A stretch of DNA of 64,000 bases, taken from assembly GCA_037974965.1 (NCBI GenBank), contig JBBPFI010000014.1, positions 1 through 64,000 of the forward strand, in the 5' to 3' direction. This document shows, piece after piece, positions 44,504-56,029 of this stretch. This DNA is from Dacryopinax spathularia (Eukaryota; Basidiomycota; Dacrymycetes; Dacrymycetales; Dacrymycetaceae). A model generated the notes under the pieces. It made no database searches and was not told the DNA's origin. It was given only the letters and a program-made list of their open reading frames with translations. Each line of letters opens with the position of its first letter. The first letter of the stretch is position 1. A program made the position numbers and the translations under genes.

Positions 44504-47041
44504 TTAGCGATTCAGACTAGAAAAGCGAGACTGAAGATAATGAGCTTCTATTAATAAAGAAGACGGCTGGTACTTACCCTGATAGCCTTGCCGTACAGCT
44601 GCAACAGCGGGACAATGGCGATGAAGACACCTGCGACTACCGCGGCCTCACAGCCAAATACAACCAACGCTCCGGACCTCTCCGACCATGGTACCTGGAA
44701 GTAGGCGACTGCGAAGCCGGCGGTTACACGCCAGAAGTTCAGCAGACTACTGACTTCTCCCTCTAAAGGTAGGGCATCCGTTAACACTTGTCCAGGAGCG
44801 TCTTTGGCGACTTACGATACGCCGGGAATGCATCAGCCATGTAGGTGTACATCGCAGAGATGATGATCATCATGCCAAGCGTGAACATACCCCAGCCAAA
44901 GACCAGGCCTGGACTGTTGTCAGGGGCTTCCGCCTGGTCTTAGAGTATATACGCACCGACGACGCTGGCGTGGTTTTGCAGTGTCCCGCCTAGACACATC
45001 AGTCCCGCAAAGTTCAGTGCGGAGCCAATGTAGCACATCCAAAGGCGAGCTTCTGGCTCGAAGACGCCGGTGTGTCGTCTGATGTAGTTGTTGGTGAAGA
45101 AGTCCTGTCAGCTAGTCAGCGTAAAGCTCTCCGCAGAGGCTCGGCCCGCCGACCTGAAGATAGTGGGACACCACTTCCCCGAGCACCGTTGCAATGATCG
45201 GAGTCAAGTAGAAGACAGCCACGGCATCCCCTAAAGATGGTAAGGATATGCCTTATGGCCGAGAGTCTGACGTACCGGTGAAGGAATATCCGAGGGGAGG
45301 TGGTGACTGCAAAAAGACGACAAGCCTGAACGTATTCTGAGCATGTGAAGAAGTAACAATGAAATTTGGGCACACGTTACATTGATACCTGTGTTGCTGG
45401 ATGAGTAAGCAAGCATTTGAAGCGAGAGTACTAACCGATGGCCCTGCCAACGTGTCAGTACATGGGCGGTACGCCGTGATTAAACGTCCCCACCAGGCAA
45501 AGTTGAGAGAGATGTAGATAAGCCTACATGTATCAATGAGTGGGTGCGCTTGCAAGCGGCTTGACGCTACTCACGAGAGGATTTGTTGGGGCTGGATGTT
45601 CACAAGGAAGGGCCTCCAGAACGAAGTCCAGAACGGCATGCGATAGTGACGCCGCTGGAAACCCGTAATTCCGATCAAAGCCTTCACACGAGCCCAAGCA
45701 CCAGTCTCAACAGGAGGGCGGTCGTGTCTCTCGCGTTCGTAGAGTGCTATCGCAGGTCAGCGGATGGATACATTCCGGAAGGCGATTACTCACTCTCTTC
45801 GATAAAGAGAACGATCAAGAGCACCACGATGCCCTCGTAGCTAGGAAGGGTTCAGGAGAAAAGGTTATGACAGCTGAGAAGAGCGCATACATGCAACCAA
45901 TACCGTAGGCCCACCGCCAACTTTGGCGTTGTACTAAAAAGCCGAAGAGAAATGGCCCTGGATCCGAACTATGAGTGAGACCAAGGAGATCATAGGCACT
46001 AACCCACCCAGATAAGGCGAGACGGTGAATCCGAAGGCCCAGAAGTTCAGCATGCGTGCTTCCTGAGAGAAGGTAAGCTCGTTCTTCACCAGACCCCTTG
46101 TCACGTACTTGATGGAAGAAGAATCTATACCATAGTCAGGGAACGTGCGACGGCATGGGACACATCTGACTCACATGTCGCGCACGATGTAGAGACCGGT
46201 AACTTGCGGTGCTGCGAGCCCGTAAGCCTGCGAGTGTCTGTTAATAGCATTATTGCTCACCAGTGCTGAAGAATGCGGTGAGACAGCGCATTGCGGCGAA
46301 TGTGGCCAAGTCAGGTGCGACCGTGCAACCAATGAGGAAAGCGACGCCCAAAATCTGCGACCAGAACAGGATAGGAAGGCGGCCGATGACTGAAGTACGA
46401 TCAACAGAAGGCTCAGAATGCTTGAAGTTACGAACCGTTAACGAGGATAACGGCAACGATGCCGCCAGGTCCAAGAAGGAAGATCGACCAGTTTGCGGTA
46501 AGGTTACTGTGATGGTGTGAGTGGACGGTGCAAACAGATCGCAGGAAGACCGCACTTGATATGATTGACGGTGGTGTTGAACTATGGGAGTGTCAGAAAG
46601 GCCACAACAGAACAGCACGGATTGGCGAACCTGCTCAGCCAGCGGGAACAAGCAAGCGACGCCGATGCTGGAATTGAAGTCAGGAACAATGGACGCCATG
46701 GTAAGGACGATAAGCGTCAGCATCTTCTTCCTGGTTGACCAGTTCAGAGGATCGCGTGGATCCGCAGTGGGCTGGGGCCAAAGAATGTATTTTCCATCCG
46801 GGGTGAGCTTGAACAATTCGGCGACATGCGAACCATATTCGCGACGGGCTTCTTCGATCTCGACGACAAGACGGCCTTGTTGATGAGCAGCGTCAAGGAG
46901 TTCAAGATGCTCGCTGATGTCAGGACCGAGGGCATTCTCCACAAACTCTTGAGATGTATCCTTCTCGCGAAGTACATCTTGATGGCTGCTAGCTGGGGTC
47001 GTAGCAGTATCGGCACGCTTCTCGATATCCGGCAAGGCCAT
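44504..47041 (-). CDS. MFS transporter, DHA1-like, copy 1
   Basis: Start ATG at 47041 (MALPDIEKRADTATTPASSH), end at 44504 with SRFSSLNR. About nine or ten exons with short introns. After a hydrophilic N-terminus comes ILWPQPTADPRDPLNWSTRK, where DPxNW before the first membrane helix is typical of fungal DHA1-type drug/polyamine:proton antiporters of the major facilitator superfamily. Twelve helices are expected; RDM...FFFHxEARMLN follows helix 4-5, and CEAAVVAGVFIAIVPLLQLY is the last helix. It is a close paralogue of the gene at 56030-58651, in opposite orientation. Likely at the plasma membrane exporting small molecules; the substrate is unknown. It is intact as far as I can read. Confidence 0.85.
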
Positions 47042-47953
47042 GGTAAGATGTCGCCCAGGAAAAATGAGGCACGAAATGGAAAGCCCCTGTGTCCATGTTG
47101 CTTCGTCTGAGTGCTTTTATAGAGAATATCATAGTCTGAGTGTTCTTGATAGCATTGTATGTACTTCCATACGGGACACGCGTCCGTCCATGTAGTGCAA
47201 TAACCCAATCGTGGTTGTTGAGTTCCGTGGACGAAGCCGCGAAAAGGTTCATGCGGCGTTGCCATTGAGTTGAGAGCCCCAGCAAAGCCCCAGCCTTTCA
47301 TTGTGACCGAAAGAGTGGTCGGCTGGCTGACTGTGGCGAGTAAGCCTCAGCCAGGTGGTGGTGGTGCTGCGACGCGGGGTTGTGGGGAAAGTATAACTTG
47401 GCAGGGCAACAATTGAGTTGGCCCCGCACAAAGTAAATCGGGTGAACGTTTATCAGTATAGGACCCTTCCTTTGGCCAGGACGTTTCTTCCTTCAATTCA
47501 AACGATGGCGGGACAGTCTTCCTTATGCACTTACCAAGGCTACGCCCACAGGGTAGTCTATTGACGGTGCCTAGACATTCGGTAAAACCATTATCCGGTT
47601 GCACTGCGCTGGCGCGAGGGCGCCCGAAAGTATTAAGGCGGACCGTGTTCTGAGGTGGGGAAGAAGACAGATGCCTCGGTGATGATGCGTCCTGGGTTCG
47701 TCTAATTGTGACATCTCCGGACCGGCGGCGATGTCCTCCATTCTTAGGATATACCTGGTAACAGGCCGGATGAAGCAGCGCCGTGTTTGGCGTCATGGTC
47801 CGAAAACAATTATCAGCTCCTGTCGGGCGCCGTTGTAACTGGTCCTTTGTACCCTCGTCGGACCATTTATCATTACATCGCGATTAGCCCAAAAGATGTC
47901 AGGACTGCGATATCGGGGTGAGGCGCGATCCCGGTAGTCTACAATCCGTAAGC
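47042..47953. other. Intergenic region upstream of MFS copy 1
   Basis: About 900 bases with no supported gene. It holds the promoter of the transporter (leftward) and the 3' flank of the first dehydrogenase gene. Several CCGG/CCGGCGG words occur, but I can support no specific operator. Confidence 0.5.
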
Positions 47954-49236
47954 TTAAAGTTTGTTTACAGCGTTCTTTGCTTCGCCCGTCTCGAAGAATG
48001 CGCGAAGATTGCCCAAAATCTCTAGCTCAGCATCTCTGACCACTCTCTTCGTGCCTCCACCATGGTGCGGAAGGACCGTACAGCGCTCGCAGGTCAGGAA
48101 GTAAGGATTGGGATGCGGTTCGTTCTCGTAGACGTCCAGGCCCGCCCGGGCGACATGACCGGACTGCAGCGCCGCGACCAAGGCAGGTTCATCGATAACT
48201 GGAGTGTCTTTAGTAACACAAACAACAGGGAGGCAAGCTGCGTACCCTTTCCGCGCGAAGTGTTGACAATCATGACGCCTTTCTTCATCTTCTTGAACTC
48301 CTTCTCGCCAATCAGATGGTACGTCTCCGGTGTCAATGGACAGTTCAAGGAGATAACATCTGCAGTTGCCAAGAGCTCATCGAACGAAACGTACGTCGCT
48401 CCCTTCTCCTCTGGCATGGCTCGATATCAGCCTAGGCCGCTTGAGACATCCGCAATACGCACCATCTTCCGGTAATCTTCGCCTGTTCGAATAGATCACT
48501 TTCGATCCAAAGGCTTGGATTTGATCTCGGACAATCTGATGGCTATATCAGCACGATATAAGAAGAATGGGCGATGCTGAGCACCTTTCCGATGGTTCCC
48601 ATGCCGACAATGCCTACTACCATATCGCGCGTATCGTCCGTCAACCCTGCACCACCTTTCCAGTCGCCCCGGCGCGTGCTGAGCTCCAGTTGTGAGACCC
48701 AACGTATACCTGGGAAAGGTCAGCTCCTCAGCAACGTTGTCGCGTCAGCACGTACAGTTGAGAATCAAGATAGTCGTAGTTGTGGCAGTTGGACTGTATA
48801 CTTATCAGTACAGTCCTATATCCCGGCGCAAAGTCGCGCACTGGCCAACGGCATTCGGCGAGTTGACATAAAATGCGCCCAGCTTCTTGGTCACCCAGTC
48901 CATATCGACATGGTCGAACCCGGCGCCTTGACCATTGATATACTTCAGTGTTCCTTCTAAGGGGCCTAGAAGCTCGGCATTGACGGGTCCTTGCCATGGA
49001 CCACCGGGCATGAAGGCGATCGCGTCGTACTTGCCCTCCTTCGCCAGCTTGGGAAGCTCTTCGATCAATTGCTCTCGAGTCTTGTCGCCGAGCAGCTGGG
49101 AAGTCGTGTCATTCTTCAAATACAAATAGGGTGATGCTGTGAGGCGCACCAACAGGTCGTACTTCTCGCCGAACTCTTTCCACTCCTCCGTTGCTTTACG
49201 GATCTCTCCGGAGATGATGGCAGCGTGCTTTCCCAT
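47954..49236 (-). CDS. D-2-hydroxyacid dehydrogenase, copy 1 (glyoxylate reductase-like)
   Basis: Start ATG at 49236 ([20 protein letters not shown]). Multi-exon, about 340 residues. The substrate-side domain contains [20 protein letters not shown]. The NAD(P)-binding loop is [10 protein letters not shown] (GxGxxG). [20 protein letters not shown] precedes VNTSRG, which carries the catalytic Arg. [10 protein letters not shown] carries the catalytic Glu, and VLPHHGGGT carries the catalytic His. Such enzymes reduce 2-keto acids such as glyoxylate or hydroxypyruvate. The next gene, at 49505, is a tandem duplicate. This copy starts directly at MGKHAA with no leader peptide, so it is probably cytosolic. 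Confidence 0.9.
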
Positions 49237-49504
49237 AGTCGTCGTAAAACACCGATGGAAGGCTACCGCTCTGGGGACCGAGGACGACGAAAACAACGAG
49301 AAGGAAAGAGAGGCGACATGGCGAAGTCATCCACAAGGACTGCGATAGCGCGAAGTTGCGGCCTCCACTCCGGCCGTAACCGTCCAAACAGGCACGACAA
49401 CCCTGGCTCATTTTCTGTTGTTGTGACGTAGCAGGACCCTGGACATTCCCCTTTCAGTGCGACGCTTCTTTGAGAACACTGTCTAGATCGATTCTATTCC
49501 TCTA

Positions 49505-50867
49505 TTATGCAGCTGGCTTATTCACGGCATTTGGTGCAGTACCCGTTTCTAAGAATGTACGGATGTTGCCCAGTATCTCTAGCTCGCCGTCTAGCACCAC
49601 GCGCTGCGTCCCGCTCCCGTGATGTGGGAAAACGGTCGCCTTCTCCGTTTTCAGCAGGTATGGATGGGGATACGGCTCGTTCTCGTAGACGTCAAGCCCG
49701 ACACGGTCAACATGGCCCGACTGTAGAGCCGCTACGAGAGCTTGCTCATCGATGACTGCGTCGTTGTAAGTCAAATGCAGCGAGCTACGAGAGTCCCAGG
49801 AGTGCTCACCCTTGCCCCGAGAAGTGTTCACGATCATAACGCCCTTCTTCATCTTAGCGATCTCCTTCTCGCCAATAAGGTGGAATGTTTCAGGCGTGAG
49901 CGGAGTATTAAGGGAGATAACGTCGGCAGTTGCGAGCAGCTCTTCGAACGACACGAACTTGGCACCATTCTCCTCTGCACCCTCGATCAGCCAAGGACGT
50001 AGGCTGGTAGCGGAAGGAACCTACGATCTTCAGGTAGACGGTGCCGTTGTGTATAGATGACCTTGGAGCCGAATCCTTGTATCTGATCTCGCACGATCTG
50101 TACCCGCCCGAGTCAGCATGGTTTGACAACTATGCAGCTAGTCGTGCGTACCTTGCCGATCGTGCCCAGGCCGACAATGCCGATGATGGTATCCCGTGGG
50201 TCTGGAGATAGACCCAGCCCGGTCTTCCAGTTCCCTCGTCTTGTGCTTGCTTCCATCTCCGTGGTCCGCCGGATACCTGATATCCCACGTTAGACTGGCA
50301 TGATATCTTTTATGCTCAGGACGCACAGTCGAGAATCAAGATGGTTGTCGTTGTCGCCGTCGGACTAGTACTCGTCAGCATCGTTCTCAGTACGAACACG
50401 ATGTCTATTGGCTCACTGTGACACAGCTCCCGGGTTATTGGTATAATACGCCCCCAGCTTGTTCGTCACCCAATCCAGATCAACATGATCATACCCCGCC
50501 CCTTGGCCATTAATGTACTTCAGCCCCTTGAACTCGCCGAGAAGCTCCTCATTCACGGGCCCCTGCCAGACCCCGCCGGGCATGAAGGCGATCGCGTCGT
50601 ATTTCTTGAGCGCTGCGAGCTTGGGGAGCTCGTTGATCAGCTCTGTGCGCGCTTTCGTCCCGAGGAACTGATCATCATCAGCTAAGGTGTAGTTGGACGA
50701 GAAGTGACCAGGCGTACGAGGACATCGTGCGTCTTTGCCAGTTCAGCCCACTCCGCCTTAGCGCGCTTGATCTCGCCCGAGATGATAGCAGCGTGCTTGC
50801 CCATGATGGTCGTCGTCGAATGAGCAGCAAAAGAACGAGCTAAACGCCAACAAGGAGCAGCCAGCAT
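49505..50867 (-). CDS. D-2-hydroxyacid dehydrogenase, copy 2, with leader
   Basis: Start ATG at 50867 gives MLAAPCWRLARSFAAHSTTT before the [19 protein letters not shown] that matches the start of copy 1. The leader has Arg and hydroxylated residues and no acids, like a mitochondrial targeting peptide. The body keeps [43 protein letters not shown] and VFPHHGSGTQRVV, with the Arg, Glu and His of the active site. It ends FLETGTAPNAVNKPAA. The short coding exons and intron positions parallel copy 1. Same reaction class; the two copies may differ in compartment. Confidence 0.9.
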
Positions 50868-51122
50868 CCACGGTGAGATAACGACGACGCTTCGCGCTGC
50901 ATTTCCGAAATCGAAATGGTGTCGCGTTCGCTTCGTTCGGCGCGAACTGTCGCCATATGGGAAATCGGGGTCTACGGCCCAGGAACGCACGCAATTATGA
51001 CGACTGATTCCGTGAAGTCGCCCTCCACAGGCAAGACAGTCCCTGAGGTAGCTGAGTGTTCAATGCACGAATTGGATATTATGCTATTATGGCTACAACA
51101 GATGATTTCCGTGCACGTACAC

Positions 51123-52286
51123 TCATGCAGCGGCTTTGATGGACGGCCGATCTCGCCAGACTTTGACTGTCCCGTCCCCACTCGCAGAGACCATCTCCCC
51201 GCTCTGGACAGGATGCTGCTCGACCCACGTAACGACTTTCTTATGCACTTTCGGCGGCGGGTTGTCTCCCAACGGTTTGCTCTGCATCATCGTCAATCCC
51301 TGTTATCGAACGGAGAGGAGAGAGAGAGAGAATGCGCACATCCAGCAGATCCCAGGCCCAGATCCGGCCATCCTCGTCTCCGCATATCACGCTCGCCTCC
51401 GCATGGCCGAAACATGCTCGACTCCTGTATTCCGTGTTCTTGTGGCCCGTGAACGTCGCTAGAGCTGTACCGGCGCTGTCGTCTAGGAGGATCACCTTGC
51501 TATCCAGGACCGTAGCGAGGACAGTTTGTAGGTCTACAGTTGGGAGGACCGAGGTTACCGGATCTATAGGTAAACGTCAGCAGGGGAAACACCCATCCTA
51601 AGTAGTAACAACGTACAGCCAAGGTAGTCTGCCCGTAGCTCGCCCTTTCGTAGGTCGTATGTCCGTACGTGCCCGTCCACAGACCCGGTGCAGATGAGAT
51701 GCGAGGCGACGAAGAGGGAAGTGACGGAATCCCGTGCCTCGTCTAGCGTCTGGATGGGTGTTCGCACTCCTTGTGCGCTGACTTTGCATAAGTAAGGCCA
51801 AGAAGATTCAACACCGCAAAACACACCGAAGGTCCCATAGGTTGACTTTTCCGTCGTACGAACCGCTCGCAAGCACGCTGGCGTCCGCGTTGAAGTCGAC
51901 TGCGTTGATGCGCCCCATATGGCCCGCCAGCCTTCGAATTGTTTGCCCTGTGGTCACATCCCAGTAATATACACTGCGGTCACCTCCACCGCTCGCAAAC
52001 TTGGAATTGTCCGGTGCCCTGTACTCTGTCAGGGCGTCACCTCAAGCGAGTCAGGCGCGGACCCATACACTGTAATGGAAAGAACCTCGTATCCATGCCC
52101 CTTATACGTCTTGATCTCCGTCCCCAAATCCGGGTTGAACAACCTGACAGTCCTGTCCTGACCACCAGAAAGGATATACTTGGCCGCTCCCTTCGCATAC
52201 CGCACAACATGGACTGGCCCGGTATGCGCATCGAGGGTGAGATGGAGGTAACGAGGAGTTGGAGGAGGGCCTCGGGCAGGTGCCAT
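51123..52286 (-). CDS. WDR83: WDR83/MORG1-like WD40 protein
   Basis: Start ATG at 52286 (MAPARGPPPTPRYLHLTLDA), stop at 51123. Seven-blade WD40 propeller in several exons. Signature stretches match WDR83 (MAPK organiser 1): ILSGGQDRTVRLFNPDLGTE, TYKGHGYEVLSI, IQTLDEARDSVTSLFVASHL, CTGSVDGHVRTYDLRKGELR, ATFTGHKNTEYRSRACFGHA, VICGDEDGRIWAWDLL, and the last blade MVSASGDGTVKVWRD. WDR83 is a scaffold of MAPK signalling and is found in spliceosomes. A MITE lies 134 bases upstream of its start. Confidence 0.93.
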
Positions 52287-52419
52287 GCCCGAGTTCGCCC
52301 GACTACCAAGCCTTGAGCAGTTCTCGTTGTTAACTAGAAGAGCAGGAGGAGACGCTTGTCGAGGTGTGCGGTGGCGTTCATTACCGATGTTGGCCGAGAG
52401 AGCGTTGCGCGCTTTGCGG

Positions 52420-52995
52420 TTCGCGCGAAGAGCGAATGACCCGGATGACCCCTTCGGCCCGCATAACTGACGCGGATGACCCCTTCGCCGGAAATATGCC
52501 TCGGATGACCCCTCATAAGGGTCTTTAAGTGCGACTAATAAATACAGTTTGCTTTACCTCTTCAAGGTACCGCTTCTTGAGCACAAATATGGAGTTAATT
52601 AGATTTTGACAAATAATCAAAAAGAGCTTCGCCTCGCATTTAAGTGGTAAGGGGAGAACATATGTAAGACTTAGTGAATCTAAGTAAATACTCTGTCACA
52701 GTTATTGGTGTATGAAATTTAGATTCCACTTATCAAGCCTAGCTGTTCAAGTCATAAGACAATTTGCTTGGCACCAAATCAGATTACCCCAAGCCTAGTG
52801 CCTCTTTCCACTATCTTTTGTACAAATTAACTTTTTATGTTTTGATTATACAGAGGGCTCGAGAATATAACGCACTTATTTTTCCCCTGAAGACCCTTAT
52901 GAGGGGTCATCCGAGGCATATTTCTGGCGAAGGGGTCATCCGCGTCAGTTATGCGGGCCGAAGGGGTCATCCGGGTCATTCGCTCTTCGCGCGAA
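52420..52995. mobile_element. Long-TIR MITE, possibly MULE-derived
   Basis: Two 106-base arms (52420-52525 and 52890-52995) are exact inverted copies apart from about one base. Each contains three direct GGATGACCCC words. The 364-base centre is AT-rich, unlike the GC-rich surroundings, and has no gene. Both junctions carry the 10-base palindrome TTCGCGCGAA, which can be read either as the tips of the arms or as a 9-10 bp target duplication. Long arms plus such a duplication fit Mutator-like elements. Confidence 0.85.
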
Positions 52996-53327
52996 GGACG
53001 CAAGTTCAGGGACGAAAGCAGCCAAGCGCCCAGACCACCGGAACCCTGAGCAGTCGCCTCTCCCAAATGCCGCGTGGCGCCGATGCCGACCCCATCCAAA
53101 AAATCCATTGGGGTCGTCCGCCCACCGATATCGCCATCACCGCCTTGCCTCCCCTTCCCCCCGTTCTCGCCCGCATCATCGTTATCATCCCTTCCTCACT
53201 CAAACACACGTCACCTTCATCCGTCGTTGCGGGGCACTATCGAACGAAGGGTTAGCGTATATTATCCCCACTTCCCATTCTGCGAGACATTTATCCGGGT
53301 TCTCCGCACCCCCACCCCCTACCAGAC

Positions 53328-54646
53328 ATGGCTAGCTCATCGGACCCGACAGCGAGCGCACCAGGTGAGCAACCCCGCATACACGGTACTATCTGCGCAG
53401 CAACTGATAGCTTGTTTGCAGAGACGATCCGTCTGCTCGCCCATGCTCTCCGCAATATCCGCGCTACTCCACCTAGGATCATATCGTCCCCCGCGACGTG
53501 CGCGTAGTCCTATCTCTCCCTAGCCTTGCATGCTAACTCTGGCGCAGACAACCAGCCCGCGCAAGTGTAGCAATAATCATCCGTGTTCGACCGCCTCCCT
53601 CTCTTCGACTATCGCCCGTCTCCCACCCTATCACCCTTCAAAACTTCTTCTCCCAACCATGGGTGAACCACCCCCAATCCCGAGCCGAGGTGCTCTTCCT
53701 CCCACGGACAGACACGCTCGCCTTCCCGGGAGGGAAACAGCACGCAGAGGATGAAGGGTCGCTCTACACCGCTATGCGAGAATGCTGGGAACAAGTTGGG
53801 ATCGACCTGGCCGACTCGAGGGAATATGAGTGCGTGGGCCAGATGGACGATAGGGAAGTGACGAGCAAGTTGGGGAAGCGGTTGCTCATGGTGCTTACGC
53901 CGTTCGTCTTCCTGTGCTTGACGCCGGATGGTGGGCAGGTCGACTTTGGCGATGTGAGTGTATATATGCGCATGTATGCTTGGTTCTTGTGCTGACTGCG
54001 TGCGTAGGATGTCGAACCTGATGCACGGGCATATTGGATACCCCTCTCCTTGCTGGCGAGCTTGACACCGAATATGGGAACCATCTCGCTTGACGTCGCT
54101 TCGCGGATGGCACCACAATCGCGCATGATCCGCATGGCGCTTCGGACAATCCTGCTAGGCGGACAGATGCACTTCGGCGCCATCGTGCTCTCGTCCCAGC
54201 AAGTAACGATCGTCGTACCGTCCGCAGGCGAGAAGGGCAAGTCGAAGGAGCTCGAGCCGCAACAACAGCACGGCGTCCCATCCGACGAGCTGAAAGTCTG
54301 GGGCATGTCACTCGGCATGACGCTCGACCTCGTCGCCCAAATGCGCGCGGGCACGACCGACCTCTCCTTCCCCCGCCCGCTCTCCATGTCCCTCACCTCC
54401 ATCTTCCCGCGGTTCGACATGCCCGACGTCAACTTCTGGCTCTGGGCGTTCGGGAAACGATATCGGAAGGTCATCCGTGGGTGGAAAGAGAGCTACCGTA
54501 CGATGGGCGCGCATGACAGGCGGATCAACTGGTCCGGCTCGGCGCTCGCAAACTTCTACGCCAGCGTCCGGAAAGCGCTTATCATGACGATCGTCTTCCG
54601 CGTGTTCTGGCTGATAGTCGCGCTGATCCTGTGGATTCGGTGGTGA
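53328..54646 (+). CDS. Nudix hydrolase with C-terminal membrane anchor
   Basis: Four exons (53328-53364, 53422-53497, 53548-53953, 54008-54646) join in frame to 385 residues. The Nudix domain starts at AEVLFLPRTDTLAFPGGKQH. The box continues DEGSLYTAMRECWEQVGID: the REx-W-E core is kept, but the second Glu of the usual EE is Gln and the first spacing is one residue longer. The arrangement resembles coenzyme A/NUDT7-8/Pcd1-type pyrophosphatases. The last residues (TIVFRVFWLIVALILWIRW) form a single membrane helix ending at the stop, so the protein is probably tail-anchored. The gene is head-to-head with WDR83, with a MITE in the shared upstream region. Catalytic ability is uncertain given the degenerate box. 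Confidence 0.8.
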
Positions 54647-56029
54647 TCGCATTGCTCCTCATTCCCCTGCTTCTACTCGGTCGGGTATCATACATCAGCG
54701 ATACCCATCGTGCGGCCTTTCTTTCATATTGTTCTGTCTGTTTATGAACCTCACGAACGATGTCCGCGACGCCCTTTGTCACTACTTTCCAAACTCACGC
54801 AATTGGTTTCCTGATTTGTCATTTTTCTGTTGGACGTCGCAAAATGTATATAGGATACGCAATTCATCTTGTGCTGAACAGTCTTTGCTTATGGCAGGCC
54901 GAACTGGAACGACAGAGGTGTTCCTGTATATTCGTTTGCCCGTGGCCGTGAAAGATCGACATAGCAGCTCCTGTATATTCGCTTGTATATCCGCTTGCCC
55001 ATGGCCGAGAAGGATCAACATAATAGCTCCTCAGTATTCCAAGGCCCGTCGCCGAAATGGAAGGACACCGCAGCTGCTGGCAATACATTTCTCCTTGGAC
55101 TGATCTTTGATCAGCCCGTACCCGGGCCAAGCATCTTATCTGCGCGCAACTGAGGTCTGACAGCTCATGATCGAAAATTTGCCAAACAGAGTTTGACGAA
55201 TCCTCTTCAGCACTTCGGTGGCTATAAGCTGCTCTGACACAGTTCTGATCGGAAGCGCTCATACACCGGACAGGACCTCCGAATGCGGTGGGCACACAGC
55301 ACCGGCCATGAGTTGTCCAGAACATGCTGATTTCGATCACGCTCAACTGCTGTCGAAAGTAAGCGTCTTTTGTGCTGAGTTCTCTAGCTCTTGGAAGTTC
55401 TAGTGGTTAAGACAGCCTCTAACGCCTCCCTCTGATTTGTGGGGGGATGACGCCTAGAGCGAGAAGTCAGAAAGGGCTTGGCATGGGCGGGGTAATTCAT
55501 TTGTCCGGATTGGTGCGCCGCCACAGCGTCTGCGGACTTGCGGGGACCCATTCGGTTCCTGCCCGCCCTTCAAGTCTGCCCCACACTTCCCCACAAAGAG
55601 CCGAGTCGGGCATATTCGGAGTCATTTTGAGCCAGCAACCAGTTTTCCGACGACTGTCTTGCCACCACGTGAGCCTGCTGATGATTCCAAGCTTCGGTCC
55701 CCGCCCAAAGGGTCGGGAGAATATTGTTCCTGCACATATCTGGCGGATGTTCGACTTGGCTGTTAGGCTGCTTCTCAAAGTATGCGGTCACCAGGTACAC
55801 AGATCCACGATCGCCTATCCGATCAGACGCCGTATGGGCCAAAGGGACGGAATAGAGCTGTCACAGCGCATGTCATTCTGTTCCTGCCTTCGTTTTGGTG
55901 ATTCGCTGGCGGCGCCTTAAGAAGGCTGACGACTGGAGGGGGGGATGGGCCCCAAGCGCTGGGACGGCTCTTCTCGCTTCTTTTGCCACTCTCCCACCCT
56001 CTGCTTGCCTTTCCTAGCTTGAAGCTTGC
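54647..56029. other. Intergenic region upstream of MFS copy 2
   Basis: About 1.4 kb without a supported gene. Between 54.92 and 55.03 kb a 50-60 base segment is imperfectly duplicated (CTGTATATTCG, TTGCCCRTGGCCG, GATCRACATA). The right part must contain the promoter of the transporter starting at 56030. Confidence 0.5.
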
